From JACDAS01 sp046262415 (GTDB taxonomy: Bacteria > Actinomycetota > Thermoleophilia > Gaiellales > Gaiellaceae), in the NCBI GenBank assembly GCA_046262415.1, contig JBHEMU010000181.1:1-44025 (forward strand): 44,025 nt of DNA. Direction: 5' to 3'. The position numbers and the translations under genes were made by a program. The notes beneath the pieces were generated by a model. That model made no database searches. It saw nothing but the letters and a program-made list of their open reading frames with translations, and was not told where the DNA came from. Numbering within the stretch: position 1 is the first letter of the stretch; each line of letters begins with the position of its first letter. Shown piece after piece: positions 15,942-22,883 of this stretch.

Positions 15942-16394
15942 TTGCCCCGCATACTCGTAATCGACGACGAAGCCCCGATCCGGCTTCTCTGTCGCGTCAA
16001 CCTCGAGGCCGAGGGGATGGAAGTGCTCGAAGCGGCCAACGGTCTGGTCGGGCTCGACGTCGCCCGCGCCGAGCTGCCGGACGCGATCCTGCTCGACGTG
16101 ATGATGCCGTGCCTGGACGGCTGGCAGGTGGCCGAGCAGCTGCTCGGCGACGGTGAGACGCAGCACATCCCGATCGTCTTCCTGACCGCGCGGGCCGAGT
16201 TGCGGGACCGCGCGCGCGGCCTCGACCTCGGCGGCGTCGAGTACGTGACGAAGCCGTTCAACCCGCTGGAGCTGGCCCCGCTCGTGCGTCGGATGCTGTA
16301 CGGCGGCGCCAAACGGGCGATGCCTTCGGCGGCGAGGCTGGAGAAGCTCGCCACGCTCCGTGCCCTGTTCCAGGGCGAGCGACGCGCCGGCTGA
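15942..16394 (+). CDS. Single-domain response regulator (CheY-like receiver)
   Basis: Receiver domain of 150 aa without a DNA-binding output domain. The acidic pair D8/D9 is in ILVIDDEAP, the phospho-acceptor D52 in ILLDVMMPCLDGW, T82 in VFLTARAE, and the conserved K104 in YVTKPFNPLEL. The last 25 residues form a short basic, probably helical tail. It starts at TTG 15942 behind a perfect AAGGAGG, 45 bases after the five-GAF sensor kinase, which probably phosphorylates it. The output must be a protein interaction or a phosphorelay through another protein. All catalytic residues are present. Confidence 0.93.
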   Translation: MPRILVIDDEAPIRLLCRVNLEAEGMEVLEAANGLVGLDVARAELPDAILLDVMMPCLDGWQVAEQLLGDGETQHIPIVFLTARAELRDRARGLDLGGVEYVTKPFNPLELAPLVRRMLYGGAKRAMPSAARLEKLATLRALFQGERRAG

Positions 16395-16402
16395 GCGGCC
16401 CG

Positions 16403-16900
16403 TCAGCCCGCGAAGTCCGCGGTGATCACCCGGACCTTGCCGAAGCCGGGTAAGCGTCCCGGGACGGCGGCGATTCCGACACGGCTGAAGCTGGACCCGA
16501 GCAGGTTCGCGCGATGCCCCGGGCTCCGCAGCCACTGGCGGACGATCTGGCGGACGCGCACGCCTCTACCCGTGGCCGCAGCGAGGTTCTCGCCCATGAC
16601 TCGCCCGCGAACGCCGTGGCGGTCCAGCCGGCGCCCGAACGCGCCGTGGGCGAAGTAGCCCCGTCGGATCATGTCGCGCGAGTGGGCCCGCGCGGCCTTC
16701 TGAAGGCGCGAGTCCACCCGCAACCGCGGGAGTCCCCGCGCCGTCCGCGCCTCGTTCATGACCTGGAGCAGCGTTCGCTCGACTCGCGTCATCGTCGTGC
16801 CCGCCGAGGTCTGGACGGCAGCATCGGCTGCACCCGGACCGGTGAGACCGATCACGAGCAAGCTGAAGACAAGTAGGACTTTCGACGGTAGGAGGAGCAA
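16403..16900 (-). CDS. Secreted CAP-domain protein (SCP/PR1 family)
   Basis: A 165-aa exported protein. The TTG start gives an N-terminal hydrophobic signal (LLLPSKVLLVFSLLVIGL) with likely cleavage near ADAA. The CAP domain follows: LLQVMNEARTARGLPRLRVD, AARAHSRDMIRRGYFAH, MGENLAAA, and WLRSPGHRANLLGSSFSRVG, i.e. the conserved His/Glu/His cavity residues. The family is common in actinobacteria, and functions range from lipid binding to cell-wall association. A minus-strand TACAGT at 16935-16930 may be its -10. It converges on the receiver gene with an 8-base gap. Confidence 0.9.
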   Translation of the reverse strand: MLLLPSKVLLVFSLLVIGLTGPGAADAAVQTSAGTTMTRVERTLLQVMNEARTARGLPRLRVDSRLQKAARAHSRDMIRRGYFAHGAFGRRLDRHGVRGRVMGENLAAATGRGVRVRQIVRQWLRSPGHRANLLGSSFSRVGIAAVPGRLPGFGKVRVITADFAG

Positions 16901-17129
16901 GCGGAGGGGGGTTAGCTCGGGGTTGCGCCACTGTAGCGCAGCCTTCGGCCGGAGGCTGCGGCGCGCGATCCCAACGTGCGGTCTGAGCGAGAAAAATCGC
17001 CCGCCGGAACAGGAGGGGCCGCCGCCGCGACCATGCCTAGCCGAGCAGGGGCCCTGGCGTCACGGGCGCGACGTCGAGGCGACCCATGGGCTCGCCCTGC
17101 CCCGTGCCTACACTCTGAGGGTGAGGCTA
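16901..17129. other. Divergent intergenic region between the CAP gene and tRNA-Pro
   Basis: 229 bases without a credible gene. It holds the putative CAP -10 (TACAGT, minus strand, 16935-16930) and the tRNA -10 (TACACT, 17109-17114). Nothing else structured stands out. Confidence 0.5.
17109..17114 (+). promoter_or_regulatory. -10 element for tRNA-Pro and the M15 peptidase
   Basis: TACACT lies 15 bases before the mature tRNA start, leaving a short 5' leader for RNase P. No second promoter is seen between the tRNA and the peptidase gene. Confidence 0.5.
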
Positions 17130-17204
17130 CGGGGCGTAGCTCAGCCTGGTCAGAGTGCCGCGTTTGGGACGCGGAAGTCGCCGGTTCGAATCCGGCCGCC
17201 CCGA
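17130..17204 (+). tRNA. tRNA-Pro (anticodon TGG)
   Basis: Complete cloverleaf of 75 nt. The acceptor stem pairs CGGGGCG (17130-17136) with CGCCCCG (17197-17203). The D-arm is GCTC/GAGT, and the anticodon stem CCGCG/CGCGG encloses the loop TTTGGGA (anticodon TGG). The T-arm is GCCGG-TTCGAAT-CCGGC and the discriminator is A17204. CCA is not encoded. The C1-G72 pair fits bacterial tRNA-Pro. The M15 peptidase start codon follows three bases after the discriminator base. Confidence 0.97.
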
Positions 17205-17207
17205 CTG

Positions 17208-17867
17208 GTGAGCGCAGGGAGCATCTGCGGGACGATCGCGGCGATCGCCGTCGCGGCGGCCGCGCTCTCGGCGCCGGCAGGCGGGTCGGGAGAGCGGTTC
17301 CGGTCCAGCATCTCGCCGATCGGCCCTCAGCTCGCGGCCCGGATGACGGGCGTCTCGTGGCGCGCCGGTTGCCCCGTCCACCTCAGCGACCTGCGGATCA
17401 TCCACGCGAGGCACTGGGGGTTCGACCGGAAGCCACGCACGGGCGTGCTCGTCGTCCACGAGGACGTCGGCGAGGCGATCGTCGCCGTGCTGCGGCGGCT
17501 CTACGCGGCGCGCTTCCCGATCCGGCGGATGCGCCTCGTCGACGCCTACGGCGCCAGCGACTTCCGCTCGATCGAGGCCGACAACACGTCCGCCTTCAAC
17601 TGCCGCACGGTGGCGGGCACGAGCCGGTGGTCCGAGCACGCCTACGGCCGAGCGATCGACGTCAACCCGATCGAGAACCCCTACGTGAGCGGCGGTCAGA
17701 CGTCGCATCCGGCGAGCGTCCCGTACCTCGACCGGTCCCGCCGCCGGCGGGGCATGGCCTACGTGGGCGGGGCGCTCGTGGAGGCTTTTCGCTCGATCGA
17801 CTGGGGCTGGGGCGGAAACTGGGAAAGCGTGAAGGACTACCAGCACTTCTCCGCAAGCGGGAGCTAG
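17208..17867 (+). CDS. Secreted M15-family peptidase (D-Ala-D-Ala carboxypeptidase / endolysin type)
   Basis: A 219-aa exported zinc peptidase predicted to cut peptidoglycan stem peptides. A hydrophobic signal runs over residues 5-24. The catalytic domain has the zinc motif SEHAYGRAIDVNPIENPYV (H144 and D151) and the distal DYQHF with H213, matching the M15C/VanY-CwlK pattern. Two cysteines (C55 and C132) could pair outside the cell. GTG 17208 is three bases after the tRNA-Pro 3' end; the frame is open further upstream but would cross the tRNA. Expression probably depends on the tRNA promoter and on processing at the tRNA 3' end. It overlaps the convergent small gene by 4 bases. Confidence 0.9.
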   Translation: MSAGSICGTIAAIAVAAAALSAPAGGSGERFRSSISPIGPQLAARMTGVSWRAGCPVHLSDLRIIHARHWGFDRKPRTGVLVVHEDVGEAIVAVLRRLYAARFPIRRMRLVDAYGASDFRSIEADNTSAFNCRTVAGTSRWSEHAYGRAIDVNPIENPYVSGGQTSHPASVPYLDRSRRRRGMAYVGGALVEAFRSIDWGWGGNWESVKDYQHFSASGS

Positions 17868-18283
17868 ATTCGCCGCTCGGCGGGGCAAGGAGCGTGGTCG
17901 CTGCCCGGCCGCGCTCGTGCGGTCGGCTCAGACGGAGCACGGGCAAGCCCGCCCAGGATCTCCTCGAGGCGCTCCCGCCAGTCTTCCAGCCGGCTCTGCA
18001 GTCGCTCGATCGCCTCGACGACGTCGATGCCCCGGTCGGCGAGATCGAGCACGAGCTGCTCGCGGCTCCGGCCCGTCCGGCAGGCGACCTCGTCCAGGCC
18101 GCGCAGGACGAACCGCTGCGCGGTCCGGTCGCCGCCCGGCCCGGTCGCGGCCCGGCGGGGGGTGCAGGGGTCGTGCAGCGTGCCGGCACCGTGGCCGAGG
18201 GCGCCCGCGGCGAGCTCCGCGGCGAGCAGCCCCGCGGCGGCGAGAAGGATCGCGCCGAGGAGGGGGCCGTTCCTGCCGCTCAC
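17864..18283 (-). CDS. Small membrane-anchored hypothetical protein coupled to the MFS gene
   Basis: A 139-aa product starting at GTG 18283, which overlaps the stop of the MFS transporter (GTGA), so the two are translationally coupled. It has one N-terminal hydrophobic helix (about residues 8-30), an HDPC segment near residue 40, and then a helical, charged region (residues 74-110) ending in QSRLEDWRERLEEIL that could form a coiled coil. Residues 111-132 are encoded by a dispersed palindromic repeat (17889-17953), so the C-terminal tail appears acquired. A regulator or accessory subunit of the transporter is a guess from coupling alone. Confidence 0.65.
   Translation of the reverse strand: MSGRNGPLLGAILLAAAGLLAAELAAGALGHGAGTLHDPCTPRRAATGPGGDRTAQRFVLRGLDEVACRTGRSREQLVLDLADRGIDVVEAIERLQSRLEDWRERLEEILGGLARAPSEPTARARPGSDHAPCPAERRI
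17889..17953. repeat. Dispersed palindromic repeat, copy C (partial)
   Basis: 65 bases matching 22529-22593 without gaps and with about eight mismatches. They share GGAGCGTGGTC, GCTCGTGCGGTCG and AGACGGAGCACGGGCAAGCCCGC. The palindromic core is CGGGC-AA-GCCCG. This copy lies inside the 3' end of the small coupled gene, just past the stop of the convergent M15 peptidase. Confidence 0.75.
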
Positions 18284-19617
18284 GGTGCCTCCGCCCGCCG
18301 CAGGAGCGCGAGTGGGACGAGCGCGAGCAGCGCGAGGAGGGCGCAGAAGGCGAAGGAGCGCCGGAAGCTGCGGGTGACGACCGCGCGCATCGTCTCCTCC
18401 AGGCCCGCGCGGAGCCGGTCGAGCTCCGTGCGCTCGGCGCCGCCCGCGCGGCGCTCGGCGAACTGCCGGTCGAAGTCCGGCAGCGAGCCGTGCGGGGTGC
18501 GCTCGATCTCCCGGGCGAGGTCGATCGCCAGCGGCACCTTCGTCGCCACGTCCAGCCGCGCGTCGAGGACGAGCGCGGCGCCGGCGCGCTCGGCGCGGAC
18601 GCCGCCCCTGTCCAGGTCGTGCGCGAGCAGCGGCGTCGCGACGGCGAGGGCCGCGACGAGCCCGAGGTGGCGCGCGCCGACCGTCCAGGTCCCGCTCGCA
18701 GCCGGCTCGCCGCCGGACAGAGCCGCCCGGGTCAGCGGCGGCACCGTCAGGCCCAGCCCGAGCCCGCAGCAGGCGAGCGCGGCGACGGGCCAGGCCGTGT
18801 GGCTCCCGGGGAGGAGCGCCAGCGCGGCGAGACCCGCGGCGAGCACGAGGCCACCGGTGACGAGCGCCGCCAGCCCCGCGGCCAGGACGCGGGCCGCCAG
18901 CGTCCCGGCCGGGACGGCGCTCACGACCGCCGCCGCGGCGAGCGGCGAGAGCCGCCAGACGTCGATCAGCAGCAGGACGACGAGGAAGAGCGCGCCCACG
19001 AGGGCGCCGGAGACGAGGGCGAGCGCCGTGTTCGCGGCTGCTCGACGGGAGGCCGGGCCGCGGGGGCCGGGCGCCTCCGCGGGCAGCGTGCCGACGAGCG
19101 CCAGCAGGGCCGCCGCGGCGACCGGCGCCTGAGCGAGGAAGATCGCGCGCCAGTCGAACGCCTGGGTCAGCGCGCCGCCGGCGGCCGGGCCGACCGCCGC
19201 GCCGACGGCGCCGGCGAGCGCCCAGAACGAGACGCCGTGCTCGGGCGTCCGCGCCAGGCCGCGTGCGAGCGGGAGCGAGCCCGCGAGCAGTGCCGCGCCG
19301 CCCAGCCCCTGCAGCGAGCGGAAGGCGATCAGCGCCTCGAGTCCGGGCGCGGCGGCGCACGCGAGCGAGGCGACCAGGAAGAGCGCGAGCCCGCCGGCCG
19401 CGAGTCTCGCCGGCCGGATCTGCCGGGCTCCCCGGACCAGCGCCAGGGCCGCGACGGCGACGGCGAGGTTGTACGCCGTGACGACGAACGAGACGCCGGT
19501 GACCGAGGTCTCGAACTCGCCGATCAGGTCGGGAAGGGCGAGGACGACGATCGACGAGTCCGCGAAGGCGAGCGCGACCGCGGCGCCGAGGAGCCAGAGT
19601 CGCAGCCGCCGTCCCAC
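18280..19617 (-). CDS. MFS transporter (drug-efflux type)
   Basis: Major facilitator superfamily membrane protein, 445 aa from GTG 19617. The N-terminal helix contains ADSSIVVLALPDLIGEF, the D1-like motif of drug:H+ antiporters. A GLGGAALLAGSLPLARGL loop and GAVGAAVGPAAGGALTQAFDWRAIF (motif C region of antiporters) follow. Many hydrophobic helices continue, and about 90 mostly hydrophilic helical residues precede the final membrane helix, an odd insertion. The frame stays open upstream only as a shadow of the aminotransferase. It is divergent from that gene across an operator-like palindrome and coupled to the small downstream gene. Substrate unknown. Confidence 0.85.
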   Translation of the reverse strand: MGRRLRLWLLGAAVALAFADSSIVVLALPDLIGEFETSVTGVSFVVTAYNLAVAVAALALVRGARQIRPARLAAGGLALFLVASLACAAAPGLEALIAFRSLQGLGGAALLAGSLPLARGLARTPEHGVSFWALAGAVGAAVGPAAGGALTQAFDWRAIFLAQAPVAAAALLALVGTLPAEAPGPRGPASRRAAANTALALVSGALVGALFLVVLLLIDVWRLSPLAAAAVVSAVPAGTLAARVLAAGLAALVTGGLVLAAGLAALALLPGSHTAWPVAALACCGLGLGLTVPPLTRAALSGGEPAASGTWTVGARHLGLVAALAVATPLLAHDLDRGGVRAERAGAALVLDARLDVATKVPLAIDLAREIERTPHGSLPDFDRQFAERRAGGAERTELDRLRAGLEETMRAVVTRSFRRSFAFCALLALLALVPLALLRRAEAP

Positions 19618-19703
19618 CCGGTCAGCTTGCCTGGATGAGGTGTAGGCGGGCGCCAACAACGCCCGAGTGGCGTACCGCACACGAGGCCGCTCGTTCTCTC
19701 CTA

Positions 19704-19733
19704 GACGATCGATCGGCCTCTCGGTCGATCGTC
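19704..19733. promoter_or_regulatory. Operator-like inverted repeat in a divergent promoter
   Basis: Two 12-base arms, GACGATCGATCG (19704-19715) and CGGTCGATCGTC (19722-19733), are inverted with one mismatch around a 6-base spacer. They lie between the divergent MFS and aminotransferase starts and just upstream of CACAAT (19738-19743). This is typical of a dimeric repressor site of the TetR or GntR kind. No regulator gene is adjacent. Confidence 0.6.
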
Positions 19734-19749
19734 CAGGCACAATCGGGCG

Positions 19750-21017
19750 GTGTCCCTCGACCGGCGGACGCTGCTCGCCCGCACCGGGCTCGCGCTGGCG
19801 GCGGCGGGGCTCGGCGAGCGCCTCTGGGCGTCGCCGGAGGCGGAGGCCCGGCCGGCCGCCCCGCCGACGTGGGCCGAGGTGCGCCGGCAGCTCGCGCTCG
19901 ACCCGACCCTGATCCAGCTCGGCGGCTTCCTGCTCGCCACGCACCCCGCGCCGGTCCGGGCCGCGATCGAGCGCCATCGCCGCGGCCTCGACCGCAATCC
20001 GGTCGACTACCTCCACGAGCGGGAGGCCGAGCTGGAGGCGGCGGTCCTGCGCGATGGCGCCGCCTACCTCGGCGTCAGCCCGCTCGACCTGGCCCTGACA
20101 GACAGCACCACGATGGGGCTCGGCCTCGTCTACAACGGTCTCCGCCTGAACCGCGGCGACGAGGTGGTCACGACCCGGCACGACTTCTTCGCGACGCACC
20201 AGTCGCTCGCCACGGCGGCGGCCCGGACCGGCGCCTCGGTGCGGACGATCTCGCTCTACGACCGCCCCCAGGACGCCGACGAGGGGGCGATCGTCGCCGC
20301 GGTGCGGAGGGCGATCGGCCCCAGGACCCGGGCGCTCGCGGTCACCTGGGTGCACTCGAGCACCGGCGTCAAGCTCCCGCTCCGGAGAATCGCCGACGCG
20401 CTCGCGGAGGTGAATCGAGGGCGAGCCGAGGACGATCGCGTGCTGCTCTGCGTCGACGCCGTCCACGGGCTCGCCGCCGAGAACGTCCGCCTGCGCGAGC
20501 TCGGGTGCGACGTGTTCGTCGCCGGCTGCCACAAGTGGCTGCTCGGCCCGCGCGGCACCGGGATCGTCTGGGCCAGTCCCAGGCCTGGCCCCGCCTGCAG
20601 CCGACGATCCCCTCGTTCTCCGGCGGCGGCTCCAGTGGATCCCGGTTCACTCCCGGCGGCTTCCACTCCTTCGAGCATCGCTGGGCCCTGGCGCAGGCCT
20701 TCGCCTTCCAGCGGCGGATCGGCAAAGCGCGGGCCGCGGCCAGGATCCACGCGCTCGCGGGCCGTTTCAAGGCGGGTCTGGCCTCGATGGCCCACGTCAC
20801 CCTCTACACGCCCCGCCCGGCGGCGCTATCCGCGGGCCTCGTCTGCTTCGACGTGCGCGGGCTGACTCCGCCCGAGGTCGTCGCGGCGCTCGCGCGGCGC
20901 CGGATCGTGGCAACCGTCACCCCGTACGCGACCTCGTACGCGCGGGTGGGGCCGGGGCTCATGAACACGCCCGCCGAGGTCGATGAAGCTCTCGGGGCGA
21001 TCCGCGCGCTCGCCTGA
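19750..21017 (+). pseudogene. Tat-exported class V aminotransferase, frameshifted
   Basis: PLP-dependent class V aminotransferase / isopenicillin-N epimerase-like protein with a twin-arginine signal (SLDRRTLLARTGLALAAAGL). The first frame (from GTG 19750) carries LTDSTTMGLGLVYNGL, CVDAVHG and AGCHKWLLGPRGTGIVWAS, which holds the PLP lysine. After the C-run at 20578-20580 that frame turns into Pro/Ser/Arg-rich noise. Homologous sequence resumes one frame over as AWPRLQPTIPSFSGG, FHSFEHRWALAQAF, LVCFDVRG, and on to TGA 21015. Adding one C would restore about 422 aa. This is either a real one-base deletion or a sequencing error. CACAAT lies six bases before the start. Confidence 0.8.
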
Positions 21018-21084
21018 TCGAGCTAGACACGCGCGCCGGATCGCTCTACGGTGGAATCGACCAGGTCGAGGAAAAGGGGCATTG

Positions 21085-21582
21085 ATGTCGAGGAAGATTC
21101 TCGTGGCGGTCGCCGGATGCGCGTTGCTCGCAGTCTGGGCGGGTGCTGCGGCGGGTGAAGGTACGAAGCGGGCTGCGTGCACGCCGCGCGTGATCGCGTA
21201 CGGCGGCAACAAGGCGCTCGTGTTCTGCGGGCCTGCGAAGGCGGCCGTCTCGGCGGCGGGGAAGACGTACCGCTACTCGAACGGCAGGTGCGAGCGGCGC
21301 CAGCAGTACCTCCGCGTCGACCTCGGCATGCGCATGCTCGGCCCGACGACCCAGCCGAAGCCCAACTACTTCGGGCTCTCGATCGGCCGCACCCCCGGAG
21401 CGCCCGACGCGGCGGTGACCAAGGACGGCAAGTACGGAGGAGCGCTGATCTCGGTCGTGCACGGCGGCGTCGAAATCGCGCCGGAGGGCCGCGGCAAGGT
21501 GACGTTGAGGAAGAACCGGACGAAGGGGCTCTTCAGCATCAAGGTCGCGGGCAAGCTCGTGACCGGCTCCTTCACCTGCTAG
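21085..21582 (+). CDS. Hypothetical secreted protein
   Basis: A 165-aa product from ATG 21085 with a clear signal peptide (MSRKILVAVAGCALLAVWAG, cleavage near AAAG). The mature protein is basic and Gly-rich, with four Cys after the signal, one of which is the C-terminal residue (reading SFTC). Alternating hydrophobic residues suggest a beta-rich fold. The frame is open upstream to 20983, but that part overlaps the aminotransferase end and has no signal logic. A loose AAGGGG lies upstream. The next gene starts within about 20 bases. Function unknown. Confidence 0.75.
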   Translation: MSRKILVAVAGCALLAVWAGAAAGEGTKRAACTPRVIAYGGNKALVFCGPAKAAVSAAGKTYRYSNGRCERRQQYLRVDLGMRMLGPTTQPKPNYFGLSIGRTPGAPDAAVTKDGKYGGALISVVHGGVEIAPEGRGKVTLRKNRTKGLFSIKVAGKLVTGSFTC

Positions 21583-21602
21583 GCGGCGCGCTCGCCGCGT
21601 CG

Positions 21603-22433
21603 GTGACGCCGCTCCGGGCGGGCGGGGCGAAGCTGGACGAGGACGCCTTCGGGCCGCTCGCGGATTTTCTCGCCGCGGGCGGCCTCACGGGCGTGCTCGC
21701 GCTCGGGACGACCGGCGAGGGGATCCTGCTCTCGCCCCACGAGCGGCGGCGGGCGCTCGAGCGGTTCGTCGAGGGCGCCGCCGGGCGGCTTCGGGTCGTC
21801 GCTCACTGCGGGGCTCAGACGACCGGCGACACGGTCGAGCTCTCGGCGCATGCGGCCGAGGCGGGCGCCGACGCGATCGCGGTGATCGGTCCGCCGTACT
21901 TCCCGCTCGACGAGGAGGCGCTCCTCGCCCACTTCGCCGTGGCCGCGGCCGCGTGCGCGCCGGCGCCCTTCTACGTCTACGAGTTCGAGCGCGCGAGCGG
22001 CTATGCCGTTCCGGTCGCCGTCGTCGAGCGCCTCCGCGACGAGGCTCCGAACCTCGCCGGCCTGAAGGTGTCCGATGCGCCCTTCGACCGTCTTGCCCCG
22101 TACCTGATCGAGGGGCTCGACGTGCTCGTCGGGCCCGAGGCCCTGATCCACGAGGGCCTGCAGCACGGGGCGGTCGGAGCCGTGTCGGGCCTCGCCGCGG
22201 CCTTCCCCGAGCTCGTCGCCGAGGTCGTGCGAGAGCCTTCGGCGGCCGGTGCCGCCCGCCTCGGCGGACTCCGCGCCTCGATCGAGGCGTTCCCCCGCCA
22301 CGCGGCGCTCAAGTTCGTGCTCGCCCGGCGAGGCGTGGCGGTCTCCGAGGACGTCCGCCGGCCGCTCCGGCAGCTGCGTGCCGACGAGCGCGAGGCGCTC
22401 GAGCGGCTGCTCGAGACGGCGTTGACGAGCTAG
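21603..22433 (+). CDS. DapA-like dihydrodipicolinate synthase / aldolase family protein
   Basis: Class I aldolase of the DHDPS/N-acetylneuraminate lyase family, which forms a Schiff base with pyruvate. Visible are GTTGEG (residues 35-40 from GTG 21603), PFYVYEFE with the tyrosine of the catalytic relay, and the Schiff-base lysine in NLAGLKVSD (K155), followed by GVSGL-like GAVSGLAAAFPEL. The first beta strand (GGALAASVTPL) begins upstream of GTG 21603, and the only start-like codon before it is CTG 21576, which would overlap the previous stop. DapA itself or a sugar-acid aldolase are both possible; no other lysine gene is adjacent. Confidence 0.85.
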   Translation: MTPLRAGGAKLDEDAFGPLADFLAAGGLTGVLALGTTGEGILLSPHERRRALERFVEGAAGRLRVVAHCGAQTTGDTVELSAHAAEAGADAIAVIGPPYFPLDEEALLAHFAVAAAACAPAPFYVYEFERASGYAVPVAVVERLRDEAPNLAGLKVSDAPFDRLAPYLIEGLDVLVGPEALIHEGLQHGAVGAVSGLAAAFPELVAEVVREPSAAGAARLGGLRASIEAFPRHAALKFVLARRGVAVSEDVRRPLRQLRADEREALERLLETALTS

Positions 22434-22527
22434 GAGCGCGGGTCACTTTCCAGCGTTTCCGGCCGGCGATTCCGACGGAAGCACGGGCAAGCCCGCGCTC
22501 CTGAGGTCGGCGTCGCAAGCGCCGCCT
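22433..22527. repeat. Palindromic repeat unit, copy A
   Basis: About 95-bp unit beginning on the last base of the DapA-like stop codon. Its second half (22474-22527) nearly matches 22571-22623, sharing GCACGGGCAAGCCCGCGCTC and the GGCGTCGCAAGCGCCGCCT hairpin. Its first half is diverged apart from GGAGCG and GGTC. Confidence 0.7.
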
Positions 22528-22528
22528 G

Positions 22529-22623
22529 GGAGCGTGGTCTCCACCCGGATCCGCTCGTGCGGTCGACTGAGACGGAGCACGGGCAAGCCCGCGCTCCTGA
22601 GGGCGGCGTCGCGAGCGCCGCCT
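22529..22623. repeat. Palindromic repeat unit, copy B
   Basis: 95-bp unit in tandem with copy A. It contains CGGGCAAGCCCG and the perfect GGCGGCG-TCGCGAG-CGCCGCC stem. It ends on the stop codon of the convergent MoaD-like gene, so the tandem pair fills the convergent gap exactly and may act as a terminator or mRNA stabiliser. Confidence 0.75.
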
Positions 22624-22879
22624 AGCCGCCGGCGACTGCCGCGACGATCCGGACCGTCTCGTCGGGGGCGAGGGCGCCCTCGAGGCCGCCGCGCTCGCGC
22701 ATGTCGACGCCCTCGACGTAGACGTTGACGAGGCGGCGGAGCTCGCCGTGGTCGTCGAAGATCAGGTTCGCGATCGGCAGGGCGCGGAGGGCAGCGCCGA
22801 CGGTCGGGGCATCCAGGTCGAAGCGGTTCCGGCCGCCGGCCTCGGTCGCGAGGAGCGACGGCAGGAGGACGGTGGGCAC
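22622..22879 (-). CDS. MoaD/ThiS-like ubiquitin-fold small protein
   Basis: An 85-aa beta-grasp protein ending in AVAGG, the Gly-Gly tail used by MoaD/ThiS sulfur carriers and small archaeal-type modifiers. The middle contains PTVGAALRALP and VNVYVEGVDMRERGGLEGAL, matching the MoaD pattern of a helix followed by VNG(Y/E)-like and D(T/R)xLxDGD-like segments. It starts four bases after the stop of the BNR-repeat gene and is probably co-transcribed with it. No moaE, thiG or E1-like gene is near, so molybdopterin or thiamine synthesis is not supported by context. Sulfur delivery or protein modification remain open. Confidence 0.8.
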   Translation of the reverse strand: MPTVLLPSLLATEAGGRNRFDLDAPTVGAALRALPIANLIFDDHGELRRLVNVYVEGVDMRERGGLEGALAPDETVRIVAAVAGG

Positions 22880-22883
22880 TAGA

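Noticed and set aside
19618..20532. N-terminal extension of the MFS frame to 20532
   Set aside because: Those codons are antisense to the aminotransferase and lack hydrophobic helices; GTG 19617 precedes the first membrane helix.
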